A DNA stretch of 64,000 bases from Starkeya sp. ORNL1 (GTDB lineage: Bacteria > Pseudomonadota > Alphaproteobacteria > Rhizobiales > Xanthobacteraceae). Of this stretch, positions 1 through 9,458 are shown in pieces. A program made the translations under genes and the position numbers. The stretch is taken from NCBI RefSeq assembly GCF_012971745.1, contig NZ_CP048834.1, positions 5,465,001-5,529,000 on the forward strand, in the 5' to 3' direction. The notes under the pieces are model-generated. The model ran no database searches. It saw nothing but the letters and a program-made list of their open reading frames with translations, and was not told the DNA's origin. Each line of letters starts with the position of its first letter. The stretch's first letter is position 1.

Positions 1-438
1 CGGCTGGATAAAGGCCGCGAGGAATACCGCGATCAGGATCGAGGGAAAGGCGAGCTGGATGTCGACGATGCGCATCAGGAACTGCTCGGTGCGCCGGCCG
101 GCCCATCCCGCCCAGACGCCAACCACGACGCCGAAGACGGTGGCAAGCGCGGCCGAGGTGAAGCCCACGACGAGCGAGACGCGCGCGCCATAGATCACCT
201 GCTTTGCCACGTCGCGGCCGACCGCGTCGGTGCCGAACCAGGCAATGCTGCCATTGGCGAACGCCGTGAAGGGTGGCTTCAGCCGGGCGGCCGTATCGGT
301 TGCCGCCGGGTTGAAGTCGATCAGATACGGGCCCGCGAGTCCGACCAGGAAGAAGAGGGCGACAAAGCCCAGCGCCAGCCATTCGGTCGGCGCCAGACGG
401 AGCATTGCCTTGGGAGAGGGGAGGGTTGTCGCCGTCAA
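1..438 (-). CDS. dppC: Dipeptide/oligopeptide-type ABC transporter permease, DppC-like (partial, C-terminus outside window)
   Basis: Inner-membrane permease, the partner of the adjacent DppB-like protein in a binding-protein-dependent importer. Translating the minus strand from a TTG at 438 gives an N-terminal cytoplasmic stretch, a first hydrophobic segment (ALGFVALFFLVGLAGPYL) and the family-typical motif WFGTDAVGRDVAKQVIYGAR, followed by a second membrane segment; the gene runs off the left edge after about 145 residues. The TTG is preferred because GGAG lies 7 bases upstream; an ATG at 405 is the alternative. It begins 4 bases after the dppB stop, so it belongs to the same operon. Family is clear. 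The substrate is not: the neighbours suggest a sugar acid or related hydroxy acid rather than a peptide. Confidence 0.85.
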   Translation of the reverse strand, partial: MTATTLPSPKAMLRLAPTEWLALGFVALFFLVGLAGPYLIDFNPAATDTAARLKPPFTAFANGSIAWFGTDAVGRDVAKQVIYGARVSLVVGFTSAALATVFGVVVGVWAGWAGRRTEQFLMRIVDIQLAFPSILIAVFLAAFIQP

Positions 439-441
439 GGA

Positions 442-1358
442 TTAGCTCCGCCGCAGGCGCGGGTCGACGATCCGGTAGCCGACATCGACCGCGAAGTTTA
501 CCGCTACAACCAGGAACGTCATGACGAAGATGCAGGCTTGCACCACTGCATAGTCGCGATAGCTGATCGCCGTGATGAGTTCTTTCCCGAGACCGGGCCA
601 GCCGAACACGGTCTCAACGATGACCGCGCCGCCAAGCAGGTGGCCGAACTGCACGCCGCCGACAGTCAGTACCGGCAGGAGCGCATTGCGCAGCACATGG
701 TGGCTGATGATGCGTGCCGTCGGGATTCCCTTGGCGCGCAGGATCCTCACCATGTTGGCTTTCAGCACGCCAATCGCCTCGTTTCGCATCAGCTGCATAT
801 TTACCGCGATCAGCGGCAGAGCCAGGGTGACCGCCGGCAGCACCATCGAGCTCGGTGATGACCAGCCTGAGCTCGGCAGGATCTGGAGCCAGCGGGCAAA
901 GACGAGGATGAACACCAGCCCCAGCCAGAAATCGGGAATTCCGAGCACCACCAGCGAGGTGTTTGAGGTGGCGCGGTCGAACCAACGGTCGCGCCAGAGT
1001 GCAGCCGCGAGGCCGAGGGGCACGGCCACCGCGATGACCAGGGCGAAGGTTACCGCGCCGAGCGTCAGCGTCGCCATCATGCGCTGCGCGACTATTTCGA
1101 TCGCCGGACGCCCCTGGATGACCGAATTACCGAAATCGAGCGTGAAGGCCTTGCCGAGATAGATCAGCAATTGCTCGTAGATCGGCCGGTCGAGGCCGTA
1201 TTGGATGCGCGCCGCCGCGATCTGGTCGGGCGTGGCGAGGTCGCCGAGCAGCACCAGCACCGGGTCGCCTGGTGCTATGCGGATCATGACGAATGTTGCG
1301 ATCACCGCTGCGACCAGCGTCGCCGCCGCGTTGAACAGTCGCGAACCGAGGAAGGTGA

Positions 1359-1362
<4 letters not shown>
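442..1362 (-). CDS. dppB: Dipeptide/oligopeptide-type ABC transporter permease, DppB-like
   Basis: Inner-membrane permease of 306 residues, the usual length for DppB/OppB. The N-terminal membrane helix (FNAAATLVAAVIATFVMIRIAPGDP) carries the family hallmark IAPGDP, followed by about five more membrane segments. The EAA-like cytoplasmic loop is visible near residues 190-225 (RILRAKGIPTARIISHHVLRNALLP), which contacts the ATPase. It overlaps the upstream ATPase gene by 4 bases and is followed at once by dppC, so the transporter is one translationally coupled unit. The protein forms the translocation pore with DppC. Substrate inferred only from the neighbouring sugar-acid enzymes. Confidence 0.93.
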
Positions 1363-2200
<838 letters not shown>

Positions 2201-2204
<4 letters not shown>

Positions 2205-3217
2205 GTCAGGCGCTCCTGGGCAACTCGCAGCCATTCGAAGCACCGCACCAGAGCCCCGTCATCGAGTGTCTCCAGTTCGGGCGGCTCGGCGACACAGCGC
2301 GCGGCCTTGAATGAACAGCGCGGTTGGAAAGCACAGCTGTCGTCCCAGCTCCGTTCCGGTCGCGGCGGATGGCCGGGGATGGCCACCACGGCGCGATCGA
2401 GATCATCGAGGTCCGGGATCGAGGCGATCAGCCCCCGCGTGTAGGGATGGCGGCCATTCTCGGTGATCTGCAGCGTCGCCCCGCCTTCCACCAGCTTGCC
2501 GGCATACATCACCAAAACCCGATCGGCGCACTGGTACACCACGCCGAAATCATGCGTGATGATGAGCACGGCCATCTGCAGCTGCCGACGCAGATCGTCG
2601 ATCAGGGCAAGGATATCGGCCTGCACTGTCACATCGAGAGCAGTGGTTGGTTCGTCGGCGATCAGAAGGCGGGGCGACAGCGCTACCGCCATCGCGATCA
2701 GCACACGCTGCTTCATGCCTCCGGAGAACTGGTGCGGGTAGTCGCCGATGCGCGAGGCGGCACTGGGGATGCGCACAAGGTCGAGCATGCGGGTCGCTTC
2801 ACGCAGGGCCGAGCGCCGGTCCATGCCGCGATGGACAACGAACATCTCCGCGATCTGACGGCCGACCGTCATAGTCGGGTCGAGCGCCGAGGAAGGATCC
2901 TGCATGACATAGCCGGTGAGCTGGCCGTGGAAGCCCTTCGGCAGGCGCCTCCCGTCGAAGCCGAGCGCGTCGCCCTGGAAGGCCATCGCGGTGCCAGCGA
3001 CCGCATAGACATCGCGATCGAGCAGGCCAAGGATCGCCTGCGCCGTCAGGCTCTTGCCGCTGCCCGATTCGCCGACCAGCGCGGTCATTGTGCCGGGCTC
3101 GAGGTCGAAGCTGACGCCGTGCACCAGCGGCAATGCGCCGGCGCGGACGGAGAGGTCGCGCACCGAAAGGAGCGGCGCCGTCGCCGGGACGACGCTGTTG
3201 GTATTGTTCACGGTCAC
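2201..3217 (-). CDS. dppD: ABC transporter ATP-binding protein, DppD/OppD-like
   Basis: Second ATPase of the Dpp-type importer. Visible are Walker [10 protein letters not shown]-loop [11 protein letters not shown], signature FSGGMKQR, Walker [13 protein letters not shown], switch histidine IITHDFG, and the C-terminal oligopeptide-transporter extension ([14 protein letters not shown], then the Cys-containing CAFQPRC segment). In other family members this extension can bind an iron-sulfur cluster. The start is taken as the GTG at 3217, eight bases after AGGAG; GTG 3211 is possible. A longer reading up to 3415 would run into the aldolase gene and has low-complexity non-family sequence. Follows the RraA-like gene and opens the transporter part of the operon. 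Confidence 0.9.
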
Positions 3218-3287
3218 CGGCTGCGCTCCTCCCCCTGGCACGATGGACGCCGGCGATGCTGCTACGCTGGCCGCATCACCATGCCAG

Positions 3288-4013
3288 TCAACCCTTGTCG
3301 CGCTCCGCGCGCCAGGCCGCGTAGTCGGCAAGTCCCGCCTCTTCGAGCGGATATGTGCCGTAGATCGAGGCGCCGGCGCGCAGGCGTTGCAGAATGAACT
3401 CCTCCTGCTGCTCATAGGCGAGCGCCTCGCGGGAGATATCGTCTGCGATCTCCTGCGGGATCACCATTACGCCGTCTGGATCGGCGGCGATGAAGTCACC
3501 GGGATAGACCGCCGCCCCGCCGCAGGTCACCGGCACGTTCAGCTCGACGAAGCGGTGGGCGAGCGTGCTGTTGGGCGGGCACACGGCCCGGGCGTAGACC
3601 GGAAAGCCGCTTTCGGCGATCTCCCATGCATCGCGCACACCACCGTCCGAGACGACGCCGGCGCAGCCACGCACGCGCATGCGCTCGAACAGCATGAGGC
3701 CGCCGCTCGCGCCGTTCACGTCGCCGCGGCAGTCGATCACCAGCACCTCGCCGACGCCGCATTCCTCAGTGGCGCGGCGCTGCAGGTTCAGCCTGGGGTC
3801 CATCGCCTTGTCGGCGGCGAGCTTGTCCTCGCGCATGGCCACCGAACGCATGGTGAAGGCTCGCCCTACCATCCGCGGCTTGGAACCCGGCAGCGGCGCG
3901 ACGCCATACATGAAGGCGTGGTTTAGCCCGCGCTTGGTCAGCACGGTCGAGATAGTGGCGGTGCCGCAGCGCTTGAGGCGGTCGTTAATGGACTTGTCGG
4001 CTTCGCTCGTCAT
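3288..4013 (-). CDS. RraA-family protein (HMG/oxaloacetate-type aldolase-like)
   Basis: 241-residue member of the RraA/dimethylmenaquinone-methyltransferase-like fold, longer than E. coli RraA. The conserved core GVVSDGGVRDAWEIAESGFPVYAR contains the Arg-Asp pair (DGGVRD) that in the 4-hydroxy-4-methyl-2-oxoglutarate aldolase branch binds the 2-oxo acid and divalent metal; a glycine-rich segment (CRGDVNGASGGLM) precedes it. Aldolase activity on a 2-keto-4-hydroxy or 2-keto-3-deoxy acid fits the adjacent IlvD/Edd dehydratase, which would make such a keto acid. An RNase E regulator role is less likely in this context. AGGGA lies 7 bases before the ATG. Between the dehydratase (33 bases upstream) and the ABC genes (overlapping region only in the unlikely long dppD reading). 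Confidence 0.82.
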   Translation of the reverse strand: MTSEADKSINDRLKRCGTATISTVLTKRGLNHAFMYGVAPLPGSKPRMVGRAFTMRSVAMREDKLAADKAMDPRLNLQRRATEECGVGEVLVIDCRGDVNGASGGLMLFERMRVRGCAGVVSDGGVRDAWEIAESGFPVYARAVCPPNSTLAHRFVELNVPVTCGGAAVYPGDFIAADPDGVMVIPQEIADDISREALAYEQQEEFILQRLRAGASIYGTYPLEEAGLADYAAWRAERDKG

Positions 4014-4046
4014 CGGGCGTCCCTGAAATTCAGCAGGTCTCGTAAG

Positions 4047-5792
4047 TCAGTAGATCTTGGGCTCCGGCGTCTCGCCGGCCGGGCCGAGGAAATCGAAGTC
4101 GCAGCCCTCGTCGGCTGAAGTCACGTGTTTCGCGAACATCGCGCCATAGCCGCGCGAGTAGTAAGGTGGCGGCTCGCGCCAGGCGGCGCGGCGGCGAGAG
4201 AGTTCCTCTTCAGCCACAAGCAGGTCGAGCCGCCGCTCGGCCACGTCGATCTCGATGATGTCGCCGTCCTCGACCAGCGCCAGCGGGCCGCCGCGCGCGG
4301 CTTCGGGCGATACGTGCAGCACGCAGGCACCGAAGCTGGTTCCGCTCATACGCGCGTCGGAGATTCGCAGCATGTCGCGCACCCCCTTCTGGAGCAGCTT
4401 CTTCGGCACGGGGAGGGCGCCCCATTCGGGCATGCCCGGCGCGCCGACTGGTCCCGCGCCCTTGAGCACGATCACATCGTTCTCGGTGATGTCGAGGTCA
4501 GGATCGTCGATGCGCCTGGCGAGATCGTCGCGGCTGGAGAAAGTGACCGCCCGGCCCCGGTGCTTCATCAAGGCGGGCGTCGCCGCTGCGGGCTTGATCA
4601 CCGCGCCGCGCGGAGCGAGCGTGCCTTTGAGCACCACCAGCCCACCCTCGGCCAGGATCGGGTTTTCAAGGGGCCGGATAATGTCCGCGTCGAAGCAGTC
4701 CGCGTCGGCGACGTTCTCCGCGAGTGTCCGGCCATTGGCGGTAAGGCTATCGCCGTTCAGCAGACTGAGCATATTGCGGATCAGTGCACGCAGCCCGCCC
4801 GCATAATAGAAGTCCTCCATGAGGAATTTGCCGGACGGACGCAGATTGGCCAGAACCGGCGTTCGCCGCGAGATGCGGTCGAAGGTCTCCAGGTCGAGCG
4901 GGATCGATAGCCGCCGCGCCATGGCGATCAGATGGATGACCGCATTGGTCGAGCCGCCGAGCGCCATCACCACGCCGACCGCGTTCTCGAAGGAGCTCAT
5001 GTCGACAAAGCTCTTCGGCCGCATGTCCTCCCACACCATCTCGACGATGCGGCGACCGGAATCCGACGCCATCCGCACATGGTTGGAATCGGGCGCAGGA
5101 ATCGAGGCCGCACCGGGCAGTGTCATGCCGAGTGCTTCCGCCGCGCTCGTCATGGTCGAGGCCGTACCCATGGTCATGCAGTGGCCTGGCGAGCGGGCGA
5201 TCGATTCCTCCATGCTCTGCCACTGCGCGTCGGTGATGTTGCCGGCTCGCTTCTCATCCCAGAACTTCCAGTTGTCACTGCCGCTGCCCAGCGTATGGCC
5301 GCGCCATCGCGCGTTCAGCATCGGTCCGGCCGGCACGAAGATGCAGGGCAGATTCATGCTGAAGGCACCCATCAGCAGGCCGGGAGTGGTCTTGTCGCAG
5401 CCGCCCATCAGCACCGCACCGTCGACCGGGTGCGCCCTGAGCACCTCCTCGGTCTCGATGGCGAGCAGGTTTCGGTAGAGCATGGTCGTCGGCTTCATCA
5501 TCGGCTCGCTGAGCGAGATAGCCGGAACCTCGATGGGAAACCCGCCTGCCTGCCACACACCGCGCTTCACTTCCTCCACACGCTGCTTGAAATGCGAATG
5601 GCACTGGTTGAAGTCGCTCCAGGTATTGACGATGGCGATGACAGGCTTGTTCTCGAAATCGCCCTTGGAGTAGCCGATCTGGAAGGTGCGGGAGCGGTGA
5701 TTGAAGGTGCGCATGGCTGGCGCATTGTACCAGCGCTGGCTCCGGAGGTCCGAGATAGCGATCTTCTTCAAGGAGCCCTCACTCGCTGGCAT
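4047..5792 (-). CDS. IlvD/Edd-family sugar-acid dehydratase
   Basis: Cytoplasmic Fe-S dehydratase of about 581 residues, converting an aldonate-type acid to its 2-keto-3-deoxy form. The three cluster-ligand cysteines are visible: NTWSDFNQCHSHF (about C64), GGCDKTTPG (C132) and PGHCMTMGTAST (C205). The NTWSD...CHSHF form resembles pentonate/arabonate dehydratases rather than biosynthetic IlvD. The C-terminal domain has the DARMSG(T)SFG motif. The ATG at 5792 is chosen; a TTG at 5837 would add 15 residues but overlaps the putative promoter and operator. First gene of the minus-strand operon with the RraA-like aldolase and the Dpp transporter, and divergent from the GntR gene, so probably its target. 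Confidence 0.9.
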   Translation of the reverse strand: MPASEGSLKKIAISDLRSQRWYNAPAMRTFNHRSRTFQIGYSKGDFENKPVIAIVNTWSDFNQCHSHFKQRVEEVKRGVWQAGGFPIEVPAISLSEPMMKPTTMLYRNLLAIETEEVLRAHPVDGAVLMGGCDKTTPGLLMGAFSMNLPCIFVPAGPMLNARWRGHTLGSGSDNWKFWDEKRAGNITDAQWQSMEESIARSPGHCMTMGTASTMTSAAEALGMTLPGAASIPAPDSNHVRMASDSGRRIVEMVWEDMRPKSFVDMSSFENAVGVVMALGGSTNAVIHLIAMARRLSIPLDLETFDRISRRTPVLANLRPSGKFLMEDFYYAGGLRALIRNMLSLLNGDSLTANGRTLAENVADADCFDADIIRPLENPILAEGGLVVLKGTLAPRGAVIKPAAATPALMKHRGRAVTFSSRDDLARRIDDPDLDITENDVIVLKGAGPVGAPGMPEWGALPVPKKLLQKGVRDMLRISDARMSGTSFGACVLHVSPEAARGGPLALVEDGDIIEIDVAERRLDLLVAEEELSRRRAAWREPPPYYSRGYGAMFAKHVTSADEGCDFDFLGPAGETPEPKIY

Positions 5793-5860
5793 GTAACAAA
5801 TCGAGCGCCAAATTACGGGCGTTGCATGAGTTGTCAATTAATTTGTGCTCAATTTGTTAC
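5793..5860. promoter_or_regulatory. Inverted-repeat operator between dehydratase operon and GntR gene
   Basis: Two long arms face each other: GTAACAAATCGAGCGCCAAA continuing to 5815, and its mirror at 5839-5860, which read from the other strand is GTAACAAATTGAGCACAAAT and so on (one base gap, few mismatches). The right arm itself contains two direct AATTTGT blocks. A TTGACA with a TAATTT 16 bases downstream lies inside on the minus strand and could be the dehydratase promoter. Position between divergent dehydratase and FadR-type regulator suggests autoregulation plus operon control. CAATTTGT recurs at 7643-7650 just before the D-2-hydroxyacid dehydrogenase start. Confidence 0.7.
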
Positions 5861-5902
5861 GGCGCTTGCCCAATTTCAGCGAAATGTGTTAGCAGTTGCG
5901 GC

Positions 5903-6673
5903 ATGGAATCGAGGCCGCCTGTGGTCATGACAGACCTTCCCGACATTACCGCTCCGCTGCGTGAGGGGAGCCGCAGCGATGTGGTGTACCGTTCGTTGCT
6001 GACCTGGATCGAAGAAGGCCGCGTCCCTTACGAAGGCAAGCTGCCGACCGAAAGCGAGCTCACCCAGCAGTTCCAGGTATCGCGTTCGGTTGTTCGCTCC
6101 GCGATTGCCAGGTTGCGCGACAGGGGACTTGTGCGCTCGGTGCAGGGGTCGGGCACGATCGTCATCCACGAAAGCGAAAGCGGCGTGACGAAGCGCAAGG
6201 AAGTACTGCAGGGCTCGAGTGTGCGTGACCTGCAGCGCTGCTTCGAGTTTCGTCTGCTGATTGAGAGCGATGCAGCCTATTTCGCGGCGCTGCGCCACGG
6301 CCCGGCATCGCTGAAGCGTATCAGCGAATGCGTCTACCCGCCGACGTACGATTTCCCGGCGTTCAGCCAGCAGCCGCTCGAAGCGTTCGACTTCCACCAG
6401 GCGGTGGTGGCTGCGGCCGACAATCCGTTTCTTGAAAAGTCGATGCAGATGGTCATCTCGCAGCCGGGCTTCCAAGTCTATCTCAGGCTGTGCAGTGCCA
6501 CCAAGGCACCGGACCCCGTGGCACACCGCACTCGGATCAATGGCGAGCATCGCGAGATCCTGCGCCTCATCGAACGCCGCCTCGCCGATGATGCGCGCGA
6601 GTACATGCGCTATCACATCCAGAGCGCCTACGAGTACATGATCAACCGGATTCCCGTGACGGGTGATATGTGA
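5903..6673 (+). CDS. GntR/FadR-family transcriptional regulator (FCD domain)
   Basis: About 256-residue DNA-binding regulator. The N-terminal winged helix is typical GntR: VVYRSLLTWIEEGRVPYEGKLPTESELTQQFQVSRSVVRSAIARLRDRGLVRSVQGSGTIV read in segments. The rest is alpha-helical FCD-like: LQRCFEFRLLIESDAAYFAALR, FHQAVVAAADNPFLEK, and a late HREILRLIERRLADDAREYMRYH, whose histidines and acidic residues often hold a metal that senses an organic acid. The ATG at 5903 is preferred; 5927 is possible, and a TTG at 5822 lies in the operator. Divergent from the dehydratase operon, hence the probable local regulator responding to a hydroxy or keto acid intermediate (inference). Confidence 0.9.
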   Translation: MESRPPVVMTDLPDITAPLREGSRSDVVYRSLLTWIEEGRVPYEGKLPTESELTQQFQVSRSVVRSAIARLRDRGLVRSVQGSGTIVIHESESGVTKRKEVLQGSSVRDLQRCFEFRLLIESDAAYFAALRHGPASLKRISECVYPPTYDFPAFSQQPLEAFDFHQAVVAAADNPFLEKSMQMVISQPGFQVYLRLCSATKAPDPVAHRTRINGEHREILRLIERRLADDAREYMRYHIQSAYEYMINRIPVTGDM

Positions 6674-6710
6674 GCGTCGCGCAGGCGCCCACCGGCAGAG
6701 ACCATTCGCG

Positions 6711-7634
6711 TCAGGCGTTCCTGCACAACTTCTCGACCAGTGCATCCACCATGGCGCAAACCATGGCGTCACGTGTTTCTGTCGTCGCGCTGCCGATATG
6801 TGGCAGGAGCACGGTCTTCGGGTTGTCGAGCAGGGCAGGGCATGGGTGCGGTTCGTCCTCGAATACATCGAGGCCCGCTCCGGCGATCGCGCCTGTGTGC
6901 AATGCCTCCGCCAGCGCCGCCTCATCGACGACCGAGCCGCGCGAGACATTGATCAGAAAGCCCTTGGACCCTAGCGCGCCGAGCACCTGTGCATCCACAA
7001 TGTGGTAAGTCGCCGACCCGCCGGGACAGCACAAGGCAAGGAAATCGCACCAGGCCGCGAGTTCCGTCACGCTGTCGAAATGCCGGTGTGGCGAGCGAGG
7101 CACGATACGGCGCGTGTGATAGCCAATTGCCATGTCAAACGCTGCTGCGCGATCAGCCAGAGCGCTCCCGATCCCACCTAGCCCGACAATGCCGAGCCGC
7201 GCCCCGTTGATCGAACGTGCGAGCGGATATTTGCCGGCCGTCCACCCGCCCGAGCGAACGAAGCGGTCGGCACCGAGAAGATCGCGCGCCGTCGTTATGA
7301 TCAGGCCCATCGCGATATCGGCGACGTCGCCGGCCAGCACATGCGACGTCGTTCTCACTTCGATGCCGCGCATCTTCGCTGCTTCGGCGTCGATGCCGTC
7401 CGTGCCGGCGCCGAGGCACGCAATGATCTTCAGTGCCGGGAGGCGTTCCAGCAGGGTTGCGCCGATCGGCGTCTTTCCGTTCGTCGCCAGCCCCTCTATG
7501 GCGGCGAGTTGCGCTGGCGCTGCTACTGCCGTAGCGCCGTCCGCAAAGGCGACGAGGTCAAATCTGGCTCGAAGTGCCGCGACTGCACGGTCCGGCAAGG
7601 CTCCGACCTGCACAATGGGACCCTTGCTTTGCAT
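6711..7634 (-). CDS. D-2-hydroxyacid dehydrogenase (NAD(P)-dependent)
   Basis: 307-residue oxidoreductase interconverting a 2-keto acid and a D-2-hydroxy acid, glyoxylate/hydroxypyruvate reductase-like. The nucleotide-binding motif is GLGGIGSALADRAAAF (about residue 151). Catalytic residues are in place: Arg about 232 (INVSRGSVVDE), Glu about 261 (DVFEDEPHP) and His about 279 (LLPHIGSAT). HTRR after the second strand suggests preference for NADPH, though that is only inferred. Convergent with the GntR gene (37 bases apart) and divergent from the binding-protein gene. Its start ATG lies next to a CAATTTGT half-site shared with the GntR operator. Confidence 0.9.
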   Translation of the reverse strand: MQSKGPIVQVGALPDRAVAALRARFDLVAFADGATAVAAPAQLAAIEGLATNGKTPIGATLLERLPALKIIACLGAGTDGIDAEAAKMRGIEVRTTSHVLAGDVADIAMGLIITTARDLLGADRFVRSGGWTAGKYPLARSINGARLGIVGLGGIGSALADRAAAFDMAIGYHTRRIVPRSPHRHFDSVTELAAWCDFLALCCPGGSATYHIVDAQVLGALGSKGFLINVSRGSVVDEAALAEALHTGAIAGAGLDVFEDEPHPCPALLDNPKTVLLPHIGSATTETRDAMVCAMVDALVEKLCRNA

Positions 7635-7863
7635 ATTTGCACCAATTTGTCAGAGTTGTACGGCCTGCATTATCCAAAGTGCGTTTGAGTACCGCAATGG
7701 CTCGTTAAGTGCCAACCTTTGCCTTGGTTTGTCTGCCATTAGACAACCATATTACAAATAACAAACAATTTTTAGGGCGCGGCTTGACATTTCTGCGACA
7801 AATACGTTTGAGTTCGCTTCTCGCCGCGCGCCGGCGACCAAAAAAGATGCTGGGAGGAACACG

Positions 7864-9342
7864 ATGAGGAGGCTTCTGTTCGCCTTGGTTGCGGCACTGG
7901 TCACGACGGCTGCCTCGGCCCAGGTGGTAAAAGTGTCGCCGCCGCGCACGATCATCGACATCGATCCGCATGGGCCAAACGCGCTGCTGCGCGAATCTGT
8001 GCTGGTCGCGCGCCAGATCTTCGAGACCCTGGTCAAGTTCGACGGCGACCAGCCTGTCCCGGTTCTGGCAGAGAGCTGGAAGCAGATCGACGATAAGACC
8101 TGGGAATTCAAGCTGCGACCTGGCGTGAAATTCCATGACGGCACCGCTTTCGATTCCGCTGACGTCAAAGCCTCGGCCGAGCGCCTGTCGCGCGCAAAGG
8201 GGGGCCTCGCCAGCCAGTGGAAGGTGTTGGAAAGCGTCGATACGCCGGACAAGCAGACCGTCGTCTTCCATCTCAAGAATCCGGTTGGTCCATTCCTGCG
8301 CATCACCTCGTTCCTGTCGATCGCCCCATCGGAGGTGCTCGCTGCCAAGGGGCCGGACGAATACGGCGCGGGCGTCGTGCTGCCCGGCACCGGTCCGTTC
8401 AAGATCAAGAACTTCGCGCCCGGCGACAGTCTGACCCTGGCGACGAACTCGGACTATTGGGGCAAGAAGCCAAAGATTGAAGGCCTGCAGTTCGTCAATA
8501 TTCCCGAGCAGACCGCGCGCGTGACGGCAATTCTTAACGGCGAGGTCGACATCGCCTGGGCTTTTTCCGACGACGAACTCGCCCAATTGCGTGGTGATAA
8601 GGCGGTGAAGGTCGACGTCGTGCCAAGCGCCACCTATGGCTATGCTTGGTTCAACGCGGCCCGCAAGCCGTTCGACGATGCGCGGGTGCGTCGGGCCATG
8701 TGGCACGCCATCGACACCACCAAGGTGCTGCGCGATCTCAAGCCCGAGACGGGTACGCCCGCGGGCAACGTCATCCCGGAGACCGTGTTCGGCTTCACGC
8801 CTCTCGATCCCTATACCTATGATCCAGCGAAGGCGAAGGCGCTTCTCGCCGAGGCCGGGCTGCCGAAAGGCTTCCAGACCAGCATTCTGTTTGGCCAGAA
8901 CTTCTTCCCCGGCATCTCCGATTTCGCCCAGACCTTCATTTCCTATTGGGATGCGATCGGCGTGAAGGTGCGGCCGCTCGAACAGGAGCGCGCCATTTTC
9001 ACCCAGAACTTCCGCGAGATGAACTGGGACATGGTGCTGTCGTCCAACCCGGCGCTGACGTTGGACGCCGACTACACCGTTGGCCGCCTCTATTACTCCG
9101 CCAACAAGGAGATGAACTACGCCAATCCGGAGCTCGACAAGCTGCTGCTGGCAGCCAAGGCCGAGAGTGATCAGAACAAGCGCAAGGAACTCTACGCGAA
9201 AGCTACCAAGATCATCTGGGAGGACGCGGTCGGAATCTTCTGGGGCGACCTGAAGATCGTCTATGCGGCGCGCTCCAACATATCCGGCCTGCAGTTCTCG
9301 CCGATCGAGGCACCTTACCTCGCCTCGATCACCGTGAACTGA
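7864..9342 (+). CDS. dppA: ABC transporter substrate-binding protein, SBP family 5 (DppA-like)
   Basis: 492-residue periplasmic binding protein. Residues 1-20 form a Sec signal peptide (MRRLLFALVAALVTTAASA, cleavage before QVVKV). Family-5 features follow: IFETLVKFDGDQPVPVLAESW, WEFKLRPGVKFHDGTAFDSADV, and LPGTGPFKIKNF. No lipobox cysteine, so it is soluble in the periplasm. GGGAGGA before the ATG is a strong ribosome site. It supplies the Dpp-type permease encoded in the opposite orientation at 1-3217. Separated from the next gene by a GC-rich stem-loop at 9368-9386. Binding specificity cannot be read from sequence; context suggests an acidic sugar derivative. Confidence 0.92.
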   Translation: MRRLLFALVAALVTTAASAQVVKVSPPRTIIDIDPHGPNALLRESVLVARQIFETLVKFDGDQPVPVLAESWKQIDDKTWEFKLRPGVKFHDGTAFDSADVKASAERLSRAKGGLASQWKVLESVDTPDKQTVVFHLKNPVGPFLRITSFLSIAPSEVLAAKGPDEYGAGVVLPGTGPFKIKNFAPGDSLTLATNSDYWGKKPKIEGLQFVNIPEQTARVTAILNGEVDIAWAFSDDELAQLRGDKAVKVDVVPSATYGYAWFNAARKPFDDARVRRAMWHAIDTTKVLRDLKPETGTPAGNVIPETVFGFTPLDPYTYDPAKAKALLAEAGLPKGFQTSILFGQNFFPGISDFAQTFISYWDAIGVKVRPLEQERAIFTQNFREMNWDMVLSSNPALTLDADYTVGRLYYSANKEMNYANPELDKLLLAAKAESDQNKRKELYAKATKIIWEDAVGIFWGDLKIVYAARSNISGLQFSPIEAPYLASITVN

Positions 9343-9367
9343 GCGCGATCTTTGCGGGGTCGGCGGC

Positions 9368-9386
9368 GGGCAGGGACATCCTGCCC
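9368..9386 (+). terminator. Intercistronic stem-loop downstream of the binding-protein gene
   Basis: GGGCAGG-GACAT-CCTGCCC forms a 7-bp perfect GC-rich stem 26 bases after the dppA-like stop. No T-run follows, so it is more likely an mRNA-stabilising or attenuating hairpin, of the kind often seen after binding-protein genes, than a full terminator. Confidence 0.5.
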
Positions 9387-9458
9387 GAGGCTCGGCATCG
9401 CCATCAAGCGTACGGCCACCCGCGGTGCCGGCCGATCCTATCGTACAGGAGCCTTATC

